64,000 nt of DNA, from contig NZ_CP027845.1 in NCBI RefSeq assembly GCF_003015145.1, forward strand, positions 372,001 to 436,000. The letters are read 5' to 3'. The position numbers and the translations under genes were made by a program. The notes below the pieces were generated by a model, which was not told where the DNA came from, did not search any database, and was given only the letters and a program-made list of their open reading frames with translations. This DNA is from Candidatus Phycorickettsia trachydisci. Its GTDB lineage: Bacteria > Pseudomonadota > Alphaproteobacteria > Rickettsiales > Rickettsiaceae. This document shows, one piece after another, positions 28,866-37,971 of this stretch. Positions within the stretch are counted from its first letter, which is position 1. Every line of letters begins with the position of its first letter.

Positions 28866-30347
28866 ATGATAACTAAAACTTTTAGCTTTGTAAGGAAATT
28901 CTTTTTTCCGGTCAAAACTACTGAAATTTCTTTACTTATCAAATTAGGAGTGCTCCTTTTTTGTGTATTATTTAATTTCAGTTCTTTGAGAGCGCTCAAA
29001 GATAGTTTAGTAATTCCTTTAATTGGTGCTGAAGCTATAGGTTTTTTAAAACTATGGTTAGTTCTTCCAACAGCGCTTTTATTTACTCTTACATATTTTA
29101 AATTAAGTAATCAATTTAATCTCCATGCTTTATTTAATATTTTTGCGGGATTTTTTGTAACATTTTTTCTATGCTTTGCATTTTTTATTTATCCTAATCA
29201 AGATCTGTATCACCTATCTGATCAGAGTGCATACCAATTAATACAACAACTGCCTTATTTAAAATGGTTTATAAAATTGAGGGCGAAATGGAGCTATGTA
29301 TTTGTCTATATATTTGCTGAAATTTGGGGAGCGATGATTATCAATTTGATGTTTTGGCAATTAGCAAATAGCATTTTTAAAACTAGTCAAGCTAAAAGAC
29401 TTTATCCAATGTTAACCCTAATGGGTAGCATAGGTTTAATTTGTGCGGGGCAAACGCTGATTTTTTGTGGCAAAGCTGAAAACTTGTCTTCTTTATCATT
29501 TTTATCCGCTACTGAGAATTATACAGAGATATCAATTAAGATGCTTGTAATGCTTGTTGCATTTAGTGGTATCGTTGCGATGGGTTTATTTTCCCATATT
29601 TATAGTTATTGTATGTCTCATCATATAAGTTACAATTTTACTCCGCAAGCACCGAAATCCTCATTAAACATTCAGGAAAGCGTTAAGTTAATCTTTCATT
29701 CGAAATATATTTTATATATATTTATATTAGTTGTTGCCTATGGTATGAGCATAAACATATTGGAAGGTCCATGGAAGGCAAAACTTGGTAAAATGTATAA
29801 CACCCCAAACAGTTACATACAGTTTATGGGTAATTTTAATACATGGATGGGTATTAGTTCCGTTGTTGTGAATTTAATAAGTAGCAGTATATTAAGATTT
29901 TTGGGGTGGACCATATCAGCATATTTGACGCCAATCATTATAGGTACAACCGGTACAATATTTTTTACATTCATAGTATTTGAAAAATATTTAGCTCTTA
30001 GTTTCGATACTACATTTATGGCAATTATGGTTGGAGCAACTCAAAATATTTTAAGTAAATCCAGTAAATATTCTCTGTTTGATGCCACCAAAGAAATGGC
30101 ATATATACCTTTATCTCCAGAATTAAAGACTAAGGGTAAAGCTACAGTGGAAATTTTAGGAACAAAAATTGGTAAATCTTTGGTTTCTATGATACATTTT
30201 GTGGCTTTTACAATACCAGGTATAAGTTTTGAGAATATATATCCTTTCTTGATGATGATTTTTTTATTTATAATTATAATCTGGTTAATTGATGTGCGTA
30301 AGATTAACCAACAATATAAGGCCTTGATCAATGAAAAAAGCCGCTAG
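28866..30347 (+). CDS. tlc: Tlc-family ATP/ADP (nucleotide) translocase
   Basis: 493 aa with about twelve membrane segments. Family hallmarks: FNFSSLRALKDSLVIPLIGAEAIGFLKLW near the N-terminus, AEIWGAMIINLMFWQLAN in the middle, and the C-terminal SKYSLFDATKEMAYIPLSPELKTKGKA. Tlc proteins exchange host ATP for bacterial ADP, or import other nucleotides or NAD, across the inner membrane of Rickettsiales and Chlamydiales. Which substrate this copy takes cannot be read from sequence; Rickettsiales often have several paralogues. The next gene overlaps its 3' end by 17 bases, and mlaD precedes it. Confidence 0.97.
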   Translation: MITKTFSFVRKFFFPVKTTEISLLIKLGVLLFCVLFNFSSLRALKDSLVIPLIGAEAIGFLKLWLVLPTALLFTLTYFKLSNQFNLHALFNIFAGFFVTFFLCFAFFIYPNQDLYHLSDQSAYQLIQQLPYLKWFIKLRAKWSYVFVYIFAEIWGAMIINLMFWQLANSIFKTSQAKRLYPMLTLMGSIGLICAGQTLIFCGKAENLSSLSFLSATENYTEISIKMLVMLVAFSGIVAMGLFSHIYSYCMSHHISYNFTPQAPKSSLNIQESVKLIFHSKYILYIFILVVAYGMSINILEGPWKAKLGKMYNTPNSYIQFMGNFNTWMGISSVVVNLISSSILRFLGWTISAYLTPIIIGTTGTIFFTFIVFEKYLALSFDTTFMAIMVGATQNILSKSSKYSLFDATKEMAYIPLSPELKTKGKATVEILGTKIGKSLVSMIHFVAFTIPGISFENIYPFLMMIFLFIIIIWLIDVRKINQQYKALINEKSR

Positions 30348-31797
30348 ATACAGTTTAATTTCCTTAATTTTATTTTCTTTATACTTCCTTTCTTGGTATG
30401 TGCTTTCTTGGATGTTGTGTAAAGAGCTAGGAAGGTATTCGTCTGAATTACAAGTTAGGTTAATGAGTACAGATGTGACATATAGTTTTCAAAAAGCCGT
30501 TCCTTATGGTTTTCCTTTTAAAATAGGTGCTAAAATCATAGGATTGCACGAAGATGCAAAAGCATATCATACTAGTCATGATGGACTGGTAACAGTAGGA
30601 TATGATTTGATTAGGCAAGGAGTGTTTTTTGAAAATACTGGTCAAAGTATAGCGCGTGTTAAACCTTTTAGTTCTGGATTTGGTAGCATTGTAAACGTTA
30701 GTTCTTCCTACCTTGTTAAATTAGGATTACCTAGAATTTTTTATCAACTATTAATTAAACAAACTTCGGCATTTGAATTGATAAATTTTATTGATCGTAT
30801 TCAATTTGTTTCGAAAGATTCTAAAATTTATGACTTATCGAATGAAGAGCTAATATTTGATCATGACTTTATAAAGTTATCATTTAATTGGGATAAATCT
30901 AAGTATTATCATTCGTTGGATGAAATGTTAAAAGATATACCCGATAATTATTCGGCTAATATGGAACTAGCAATTGGAGATGTGATTCCTAATAGAGCCG
31001 TTATTGCTCCTATAAGTTTAGTATATTTAATATTACCTCCAATTGATAACGTTAAGATAAATTTTGCCGCTAACCTTTCAACTAATAAAGAAAATCCTAC
31101 CTTTGCGGATCTGTTAAATAATTTTAAGCTAGATGTTCAAACTTTGGAGATTGATGGAAAAGATGCTTCGGGTAAAATTAAGTTTCTGACAAACGTTCAA
31201 AGGGTTGAACGGAATGAAGATTCTTCTTTCGATCTTGAAATGGATTTAAGTTTCAAAAATTTACATAACCTCATGAAATATCTAGAATTCATCAATAAAA
31301 AATCTCCCGAACTTGAGATCTTAAAAAATAAAGATTTAATACAAATATTACAGCAACCCTATGATATAAAAACTTCCATAAGTGGTAGGTATAAATTAAG
31401 TCCTAAAATTAATAAGATTAGTCTGGATAATTTTGATTTTATGCTAGATGGAGTAGGTTTTAACTTAAAAGCCGATACAGCCTTAAGTGATGCAAGACAA
31501 TGGCATTTTGATGGTTCGTTGCTTCTGCTTAAACCGGATAGTGTATTTAGAAAGATGGTAAATATAGCAGCTATTTATACTAAGGAAGACGTAGGAGCTA
31601 GAGAAAGACGCATTAATGATTCAGTTAGATTACTAAAAGCTATCTCTAATCATCCTACTTCTGAGAGTCGAGATATAGCAATTGATTTTTCTTTAAGTAA
31701 CAACATTAATTCCAGCAGAATTGGCACAATTCCTTTGAAATTTTTCAAAAACATCGATACCTTTAAACAATTTTTTAATCAGGGTGATAATAAATGA
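30331..31797 (+). CDS. DUF2125-like envelope protein
   Basis: 488 aa. An N-terminal membrane anchor (about 8-28) is followed by a large periplasmic beta-rich part. The segment YSFQKAVPYGFPFKIGAKIIGL fits the GFPF-type motif of the alphaproteobacterial DUF2125 family; later strands repeat a long curved-sheet pattern (MELAIGDVIPNR, VKINFAANLSTN). Family function is unknown; relation to large lipid-transfer or AsmA-like scaffolds is conceivable. Start overlaps the tlc end by 17 bases and its stop overlaps the chpT start by 4, so it is co-translated with both. Confidence 0.65.
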   Translation: MKKAARYSLISLILFSLYFLSWYVLSWMLCKELGRYSSELQVRLMSTDVTYSFQKAVPYGFPFKIGAKIIGLHEDAKAYHTSHDGLVTVGYDLIRQGVFFENTGQSIARVKPFSSGFGSIVNVSSSYLVKLGLPRIFYQLLIKQTSAFELINFIDRIQFVSKDSKIYDLSNEELIFDHDFIKLSFNWDKSKYYHSLDEMLKDIPDNYSANMELAIGDVIPNRAVIAPISLVYLILPPIDNVKINFAANLSTNKENPTFADLLNNFKLDVQTLEIDGKDASGKIKFLTNVQRVERNEDSSFDLEMDLSFKNLHNLMKYLEFINKKSPELEILKNKDLIQILQQPYDIKTSISGRYKLSPKINKISLDNFDFMLDGVGFNLKADTALSDARQWHFDGSLLLLKPDSVFRKMVNIAAIYTKEDVGARERRINDSVRLLKAISNHPTSESRDIAIDFSLSNNINSSRIGTIPLKFFKNIDTFKQFFNQGDNK

Positions 31798-32420
31798 TCG
31801 CAAACTTATCTCAGGATATTTCGACCTATATTTTACATGAAATATCAAATAGTGTAGGATCTTTAAACATAAATTTAGAGCTGATAGAAAAAGGTCAATA
31901 TTCAAAGGATGTATTAGAGTTAATTAAAGAAATTAGAATCCACTGCGGCGTACAAATAGAATATTTCAGGTATCTTTATGGTTCTTCTAATCAAAAAAGA
32001 AGCATAGGCGATTTAATTAAGCTATCCAGGGAATTTTTAAAATATCAATCTGCTAAGATCATACTTTCGGAAGAGCTGTCGATTGACTTTATGCTTGATG
32101 CTATGCATAGTAAATTTTTACTAGCTTTTATTAACATACTTGCCTTAAGTATGAAAAATCAGGGAGAAATAAATATTCATGGAAGACAAGAGGATAAATT
32201 GAGTATAAGAATTTTAGCCTCACGAAAAAATTTGCGAGAGGCTTCTGTAGAAAATATACAAGAGATCTTGCGATTTGCTACTCATAAAATTGTACTTTCA
32301 AATAACATTGTTGCTTATTATTTACAGAGTTTGAAAGAATTATCAAAAACCCAAAAATTAGATTACGATTATAATATTATAGTAGATGATGATGTTATTG
32401 AATTTAGTTTTTATGTTTAA
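31794..32420 (+). CDS. chpT: Histidine phosphotransferase ChpT
   Basis: 208 aa. The N-terminal two-helix dimerisation segment [24 protein letters not shown] carries the phospho-accepting His (H15) in the ChpT/HPTransfase pattern; the C-terminal half is a degenerate HATPase-like fold without ATP motifs. ChpT relays phosphate from CckA to CtrA and CpdR in alphaproteobacteria. It overlaps the DUF2125 gene by 4 bases and precedes fumC by 5. With TrcR it argues for a kept CtrA phosphorelay, which in Rickettsiales is linked to developmental switching. Confidence 0.85.
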   Translation: MIANLSQDISTYILHEISNSVGSLNINLELIEKGQYSKDVLELIKEIRIHCGVQIEYFRYLYGSSNQKRSIGDLIKLSREFLKYQSAKIILSEELSIDFMLDAMHSKFLLAFINILALSMKNQGEINIHGRQEDKLSIRILASRKNLREASVENIQEILRFATHKIVLSNNIVAYYLQSLKELSKTQKLDYDYNIIVDDDVIEFSFYV

Positions 32421-32425
32421 TATTT

Positions 32426-33823
32426 ATGTCTACAAAATTTCGAAACGAAACTGATAGTTTTGGAAACATACAAGTCGAAGACCAATATTATTGGGGTGCC
32501 AGCACCCAAAGATCTTTAAAATTTTTCCACATAGGGGAAGAAAAAATGCCCTTAAAGCTAATTCGTGCTTTTGCTCTACAAAAGACAGCAGCCGCTTTAG
32601 CTAATTTAGAATTAGGTTTGCTACCTAAGAATTTTGCAGAGGCTATTCTTTATTCTCTTAAGCAAGTCATCGCAGGAAAAATGGATAAACATTTTCCTTT
32701 ATCAGTTTGGCAAACTGGTTCCGGTACTCAAACAAATATGAACCTAAATGAAGTTATTGCTAATATGGCAAACCAGCAGCTAGGCGCAAAGGTAAAAGGA
32801 ACTAAGTCTCCTATACACCCTAATGATCATGTTAACAAAAGCCAATCTTCAAACGATAGCTTCCCAACAGCAATGAATATAGCTGTAGCTCTAGCTGTCA
32901 ACAATGATTTACTTCCTGCTCTTGATAAATTACATAAGGTCTTAGTTCATAAGTCTAAGGAATGGGATTCGATAGTAAAGATTGGTAGAACCCATTTGCA
33001 GGATGCAACGCCTGTGACTTTAGGTCAAGAGTTTTCGAGTTTTGCTGCTCAGATTCAATATAATATTAGTCGCATTAAGGCGTCTTTGGAAGATGTATAC
33101 TATTTAGCTCAAGGAGGAACTGCTGTTGGTACTGGTATCAATTGTCACAAAGATTTTGCCACAACTTTTATTCAAAAGATCAATGAGTTAACAAATTTGC
33201 CTTTTAAAACGGCTACCAATAAATTTGAAAGTCTAGCTTGTCATGATGGGTTAGTTAATTTCTCAGGTGCTCTTAATACACTAGCTGCAAGCCTTATGAA
33301 AATAGCTAACGATGTCCGTTTGCTTGCATCTGGTCCAAGGTGTGGTTTAGGAGAGATATCATTGCCAGAGAATGAACCAGGATCATCTATAATGCCAGGC
33401 AAAGTTAATCCTACACAATGCGAAGCCTTATCTATGGTATCAGCTCAGGTTATAGGTAACCATACCACAATTTCTATAGCAGGTAGCAATGGTCACTTGC
33501 AATTAAATGTATTTAAGCCGGTGATAATATATAATTTGCTTCAATCTATACGGCTCTTAAGTGATAGCGTATCAAGTTTTGCTGATAATTGTGTTATAGA
33601 TATTCAGCCAAATTTGGCACGCATAGAAGATTTTAAAAATAACTCTTTAATGCTTGTAACCAGTCTTGCTCCTGAAATTGGCTACGATAATGCTGCAAAA
33701 ATTGCTAAGAAAGCGTTTCATGACAATACTACTCTCAAGCAGGCGGCTATGTCATTAAAACTTATCAGCGAAGAGAAGTTTGATGAATTAATTGAGGCTG
33801 CTAAGAAGGGTATTGTGGAATGA
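32426..33823 (+). CDS. fumC: Fumarate hydratase, class II
   Basis: 465 aa, normal length. Iron-independent fumarase of the TCA cycle, interconverting fumarate and L-malate. Active-site regions: [56 protein letters not shown] and the superfamily signature [13 protein letters not shown]. It overlaps the NUDIX gene by 4 bases (ATGA). Confidence 0.98.
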   Translation: MSTKFRNETDSFGNIQVEDQYYWGASTQRSLKFFHIGEEKMPLKLIRAFALQKTAAALANLELGLLPKNFAEAILYSLKQVIAGKMDKHFPLSVWQTGSGTQTNMNLNEVIANMANQQLGAKVKGTKSPIHPNDHVNKSQSSNDSFPTAMNIAVALAVNNDLLPALDKLHKVLVHKSKEWDSIVKIGRTHLQDATPVTLGQEFSSFAAQIQYNISRIKASLEDVYYLAQGGTAVGTGINCHKDFATTFIQKINELTNLPFKTATNKFESLACHDGLVNFSGALNTLAASLMKIANDVRLLASGPRCGLGEISLPENEPGSSIMPGKVNPTQCEALSMVSAQVIGNHTTISIAGSNGHLQLNVFKPVIIYNLLQSIRLLSDSVSSFADNCVIDIQPNLARIEDFKNNSLMLVTSLAPEIGYDNAAKIAKKAFHDNTTLKQAAMSLKLISEEKFDELIEAAKKGIVE

Positions 33824-34248
33824 AAGATGTAGTTTTAGTTAGAGTGCTTATCAGAGATCCTAGCAACAATAAGACCTTACTTTTACGTCGCCCTAAAGAT
33901 TATTTTCTTTCCCTACAACAAGAGCCTCCAGGAGGTAAGGTAGAAAAAAATGAAACATTGTTAGAAGCCGTGCATAGGGAAGTCTATGAAGAGACTAACT
34001 TGCTTATTGATAAAATAAAGTATATACAAGAATTTACTTTTGCTGATAGGCGTGGGAAGAAATATATTGAGCATATATTTCATGCTGAAATTATTACTGA
34101 TCCAAGCGAAGTAGTAATTAATATACATGAGCATGAATCTTTTGAATGGATCCTTTGTGATACTATATTAGATCGTAATCTACATCCTGAGTTTAAAAAA
34201 GCCTTAAAAGATTGCCAAGATATCTGGCTGGATAACTACAATATCTAA
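33820..34248 (+). CDS. NUDIX hydrolase
   Basis: 142 aa. A complete Nudix box runs [24 protein letters not shown] (pattern GX5EX7REUXEEXGU), so the metal-binding catalytic helix is intact. The family removes nucleoside diphosphates linked to other groups, for example oxidised dGTP or dinucleotide polyphosphates; the substrate cannot be named. The opening ([25 protein letters not shown]) and the [10 protein letters not shown] context are MutT-like. Translationally coupled to fumC; its 3' end overlaps the convergent PAP2 gene by 4 bases. Confidence 0.9.
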   Translation: MKDVVLVRVLIRDPSNNKTLLLRRPKDYFLSLQQEPPGGKVEKNETLLEAVHREVYEETNLLIDKIKYIQEFTFADRRGKKYIEHIFHAEIITDPSEVVINIHEHESFEWILCDTILDRNLHPEFKKALKDCQDIWLDNYNI

Positions 34249-34976
34249 TTCTTCACAGTCTTCAATGATATAAAAGTAGAATAGGGGATAACAAATCCTA
34301 TTAAAATCCATTGTATTTGGCTTATAAATGGTGGTAGATGGGATAAAAATATTCCAAAGAAAGTTTTGATTCCAAAAATTGCTCCAAAACAAAGCGCTGT
34401 GGCTAAAACCTTTTGTTTGAGATTAATTTTAGTAGTTTTTTCAGCAAATAATGTATAAGAACTTATTATTCCAATCAGTCCGTAATATGCTAACCATAAG
34501 TGTTCAAGCATTTGATACAATAATAGGATATATAAAAGCAATAAGGTGGCAGTCACAAAAGTTGTTTTAGGTGATAAATATTTAGAAAGTAAGACTAAAA
34601 TGGAGCCAAAAAAAATTGCACCTAACACGTCAAAGTAATTATGATAACCCATATATACCAAGCTTTGTCCAACACCTATTAATAAAAAGACTATTAAAAT
34701 TTTCAATACTACAGAAGGAGTGCTCTTCATTAAATATCCGTATACCACAATGCAAGATTGCATATGACCACTAGGAAAGGCATATCCTTGTTTTTCTAAA
34801 TTAGGATTTAAAGGTATTTGAAAAATATTTTTTAGCACAAAGCTAATGAGCATGTTGATAAGGATCAAACAAATAGCATTAAAAAATATTCTTTGACTAA
34901 TCCAGATGTATCCCAATACGACCAGTGGAACTAGTACAGTTTCGTGGCTGAAACTTAATAAAATTTCAGCAATCAT
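34245..34976 (-). CDS. PAP2-family membrane phosphatase
   Basis: 243 aa, six or so membrane segments. Two motifs of the PAP2 active site are visible: GYAFPSGHMQS (PSGH, with its catalytic His) and YMGYHNYFDVLGA (His-x3-Asp). The N-terminal KX6RP motif is degenerate (KQGYAFP after NLE). Members dephosphorylate phosphatidate, undecaprenyl diphosphate or related lipids at the outer face of the membrane; a role in recycling undecaprenyl carrier is plausible given the peptidoglycan genes. Convergent with the NUDIX gene. Confidence 0.85.
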   Translation of the reverse strand: MIAEILLSFSHETVLVPLVVLGYIWISQRIFFNAICLILINMLISFVLKNIFQIPLNPNLEKQGYAFPSGHMQSCIVVYGYLMKSTPSVVLKILIVFLLIGVGQSLVYMGYHNYFDVLGAIFFGSILVLLSKYLSPKTTFVTATLLLLYILLLYQMLEHLWLAYYGLIGIISSYTLFAEKTTKINLKQKVLATALCFGAIFGIKTFFGIFLSHLPPFISQIQWILIGFVIPYSTFISLKTVKN

Positions 34977-35107
34977 TGTTTAAACCAATTAACTTTTACA
35001 TAGCCTTATAGTATAACTTTTATATAAATTATAATCAATAACGTAATTAGTTTGAGAATTATAAGCTTTATCAGTTATAATCGTTAGTTATTAATTGATT
35101 AAACAGT

Positions 35108-36025
35108 ATGTGGTTCGTATTCTTTGCCGTAGTCATTTCTTTATTAATTCTTGATTTAGGGTTTTTGCATAATAAAAATCAAGAATTAAGTTTTAGGCAC
35201 GCTCTGTTAATGAGTTTATTTTATGTAGTGATAGCATTGCTTTTTGGCATGTATATCTGGTACCAACTTGGTGCAGAAAGTTTTGAGGAATATTTAACAG
35301 GCTTCATGCTCGAGAAATCTTTGGCGCTAGATAATATATTTTTAATGTCTTTGGTATTTTCTAATTTATCTATTCCTTCTAAATATCAACATAGGGTACT
35401 TTTTTGGGGTATTATAGGAGTAGTTATTCTGCGGGGCGTTATGATTAGTTTAGGCGTTCAGCTAATTGTTAGATTTGAATGGATTTTATATATTTTTGCT
35501 GTTCTGATGATTGTGACAGGAATAAAAACGTTCTTTGTATCAACGCATATGGTGGATATAAAAAATAATATACTTCTTATATATATGCGTCGCTATCTAA
35601 GAATTACCGATGAATTACATGATCAAAAATTTTTTGTTATACAGCATGATCACCTACATTCAAAAAAATACTTATTTGTAACGCCTTTATTTGTCGCTCT
35701 TGTATTAATAGAATTTATAGATCTAATCTTCGCATTTGATAGCTTGCCAGCGATATTTAATATAACTCGAGATCCATTTATAATATATGTAAGTAACATA
35801 TTTGCTATTCTTGGATTAAGGTCTTTATATTTTGTTTTATCTTCAATAGTGAATAAATTTTATTACATTAAATTTTCTTTAGCTGTAATTTTAATTTTTA
35901 TAGGTTCTAAAATGTTTATAGCAGAATTGATGCACGTAGATAAAATACCGCCTATAATTTCTCTAGGTTTTACAGTGATATCCCTAAGTATAGGAGTGTT
36001 ATATTCAGTGTATAAGGCTCGTTAA
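35108..36025 (+). CDS. TerC/Alx-family membrane protein
   Basis: 305 aa with eight or nine membrane segments. The TerC pattern is clear: acidic residues within membrane helices in FLEYLTG-like FEEYLTGFMLEKSLALDNIFLMSLVF and in LIEFIDLIFAFDSLPAIFNIT, plus FAILGLRSLYFVL. Members are linked to tellurite resistance, manganese export and metal loading of secreted proteins. It stands alone between the PAP2 and CPBP genes. The exact ion is not readable from sequence. Confidence 0.93.
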   Translation: MWFVFFAVVISLLILDLGFLHNKNQELSFRHALLMSLFYVVIALLFGMYIWYQLGAESFEEYLTGFMLEKSLALDNIFLMSLVFSNLSIPSKYQHRVLFWGIIGVVILRGVMISLGVQLIVRFEWILYIFAVLMIVTGIKTFFVSTHMVDIKNNILLIYMRRYLRITDELHDQKFFVIQHDHLHSKKYLFVTPLFVALVLIEFIDLIFAFDSLPAIFNITRDPFIIYVSNIFAILGLRSLYFVLSSIVNKFYYIKFSLAVILIFIGSKMFIAELMHVDKIPPIISLGFTVISLSIGVLYSVYKAR

Positions 36026-36049
36026 TTGCTAAAATTATCATTAATCTAA

Positions 36050-36886
36050 TTACATTGCTGCTGGATAGGTGAAGAATATAAAATGAATAGAGTTAATTCC
36101 GCAATGTACTATCATAGAGCTAATGATTCTGCCTGTTTTGTCGTAAGCATATCCATACAATATTCCGGCTAACCATGACAGTCCCATGTATATTAAACCT
36201 CCTTCAAAATGAGCCAAACCAAAAATAAAAGATGCCAAGATTATATGTAAATACTTAGATTTCAATAATTCTTTGAAGGTGTTTTGTAAAAAACCTCGAC
36301 ACATTACCTCTTCAGCCATGCATACAAATAAGAAATTGTTGATTTCCCAAATCCAAAATATACTTGTTAATTTTGGATCGAAAGTAACGTATTTAGATAA
36401 TATGGAGGGACCTAAAATTATTAAAAAAGCCATTAATAAAGTTTGAAAGGTAATTAATAAAGAGTCTTTATCTAAGGGCTTTTGTAAAGCATATAAGTTA
36501 CTAGTTGTGTACAAAATCAATGCGGCAACGGTTTTATCAAAATTCATGTATGAAGAAAATGGGTACGATAAAGGTGATAGCTGCATGTCAGTGATAACGC
36601 GTGTATTAAAAAATCCTGGTATAAAGTGGAACGCAAATCCTGTTATGAAAAAGCAGATAAGACCAAAGAGCAAGAACTTAAATAATTTATTCAAATTCTG
36701 ATTTACGAAATAGTAATGGCAAATTGAAGCGAAAAGAAATAAAGACAAAATACCATATAAATTTATTACTCCCTTCATGAAAGCAGTAAATATGGCCCAA
36801 GATATAAGAGCTACAATTATATGTTTATTTTTGACAAATAAAGATGCAAGTGAAGCAATTGATAAAAAAATATAAGGTAAGGGCAT
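36050..36886 (-). CDS. CPBP-family intramembrane metalloprotease
   Basis: 278 aa with about eight membrane segments. The three CPBP (Abi/CAAX-protease-like) motifs are present in order: EEVMCRGFLQNTF (EExxxR), FGLAHFEGG (FxxxH) and HCGINSIHF (HxxxN). Bacterial members process membrane substrates or act in self-immunity; no bacteriocin gene lies nearby. Convergent with TerC, 24 bases between stops. Identification of the family is firm, the substrate unknown. Confidence 0.9.
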   Translation of the reverse strand: MPLPYIFLSIASLASLFVKNKHIIVALISWAIFTAFMKGVINLYGILSLFLFASICHYYFVNQNLNKLFKFLLFGLICFFITGFAFHFIPGFFNTRVITDMQLSPLSYPFSSYMNFDKTVAALILYTTSNLYALQKPLDKDSLLITFQTLLMAFLIILGPSILSKYVTFDPKLTSIFWIWEINNFLFVCMAEEVMCRGFLQNTFKELLKSKYLHIILASFIFGLAHFEGGLIYMGLSWLAGILYGYAYDKTGRIISSMIVHCGINSIHFIFFTYPAAM

Positions 36887-37078
36887 GGAGAATTGTTTTT
36901 ATTGTATCTAATTAAAACTAAGTATAAAGCGCCAAAATTAGGGTGTCAAAGATATTTTAAGCCTCAATTCATAAAAGAGTATTTTATATTTAAGTTAGTT
37001 CTTTTATAATATAAATTAAATTTATTCTTTAGGATAGGAGCTTTCAAAAAAATCTAAGGTTTTAAATCGAATAAAACA

Positions 37079-37768
37079 ATGAGTTATTATGCAATCGACG
37101 AAGAAGCAATTTTGTATCTTGAAGTGCCTTATGTGGCAAAAGATTTTGCAAAAAAATTAGGAGCTAAATGGGACCCTGTAAAAAAACAATGGTTTATCTC
37201 ATGTAGTATGGATATAGCAGCATTTAAGCAGTGGTTGGTTTTCACAAAATCTGAACATGGAAATATGCGAGCAGATTATTTCTACTTAGCTCAAGTCAAC
37301 AGGAATTGCTATAAATGTGCCCAAAACACATTGGTAAATGCTATCATATTGCCGCAAGGATTTGAAGTAGTGGACGATAGCATTATGGAGGAATTAGAAA
37401 AACAAAATATCCCAGTAGAAGGGAAATTATTTTGTCGACAAAACTATTCATCAATCGTATCTTATGTTACTTATATTTCATTAGAAGCTTTGAAAGAAAT
37501 ATACAAATATATTGATTGTTGTTTTTTTCGAGAAGAATATTCTATGTCAGTAGACTATTCTTATTACCGGTCTATATGTCAACATTGTCATTCTGCACAA
37601 GGAGATAATTATATAATTTCTGAATATAACTCCGTATTTCATCCCAGTAATATTGAAGATTTTCATAAAATACAATTTTATAAAATTCAGCAGAAAATTA
37701 AAATTAGAGCAGGGGCGTACAGTATTGACTATGAACCATTAGATTACATGATTATGCAGAATGTATGA
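37079..37768 (+). CDS. DUF5710-domain protein with CxxC pairs
   Basis: 229 aa. Residues 12-42 (YLEVPYVAKDFAKKLGAKWD, then PVKKQWFI) match the DUF5710 pattern found in plasmid, phage and conjugation-linked proteins. Downstream two Cys pairs appear, NRNCYKCAQN and ICQHCHS, which could form a zinc-binding site. There is no signal peptide. Its neighbours are a CPBP gene and tRNA-Ser, so no mobile element is evident. Function unknown; a nucleic-acid-related role is a guess from the domain's usual company. Confidence 0.7.
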   Translation: MSYYAIDEEAILYLEVPYVAKDFAKKLGAKWDPVKKQWFISCSMDIAAFKQWLVFTKSEHGNMRADYFYLAQVNRNCYKCAQNTLVNAIILPQGFEVVDDSIMEELEKQNIPVEGKLFCRQNYSSIVSYVTYISLEALKEIYKYIDCCFFREEYSMSVDYSYYRSICQHCHSAQGDNYIISEYNSVFHPSNIEDFHKIQFYKIQQKIKIRAGAYSIDYEPLDYMIMQNV

Positions 37769-37798
37769 AAAATCGTAACAATAATTCATATTGTAGCT

Positions 37799-37891
37799 TG
37801 GCGGAGGGAGAGGGATTCGAACCCTCGATACGACTTGAGATCGTATAACAATTTAGCAAACTGCCGCCTTCAGCCTCTCGGCCACCCCTCC
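37799..37891 (-). tRNA. tRNA-Ser (anticodon GCT)
   Basis: 93 nt on the minus strand. Acceptor GGAGGGG pairs with the 3' strand TCCCTCC (one G-U), followed by discriminator G and an encoded CCA. The anticodon loop TTGCTAA gives GCT, the long variable arm (TACGATCTCAAGTCGTA) is typical of tRNA-Ser, and the T arm has GGTTCGAATCC. Confidence 0.96.
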
Positions 37892-37971
37892 GGATGCTCT
37901 CTATAAATATTAGACTAAAATCCTTAGATGATCAACTGTTTCTGTAAATATTTTAAAGATATATGAATTTA

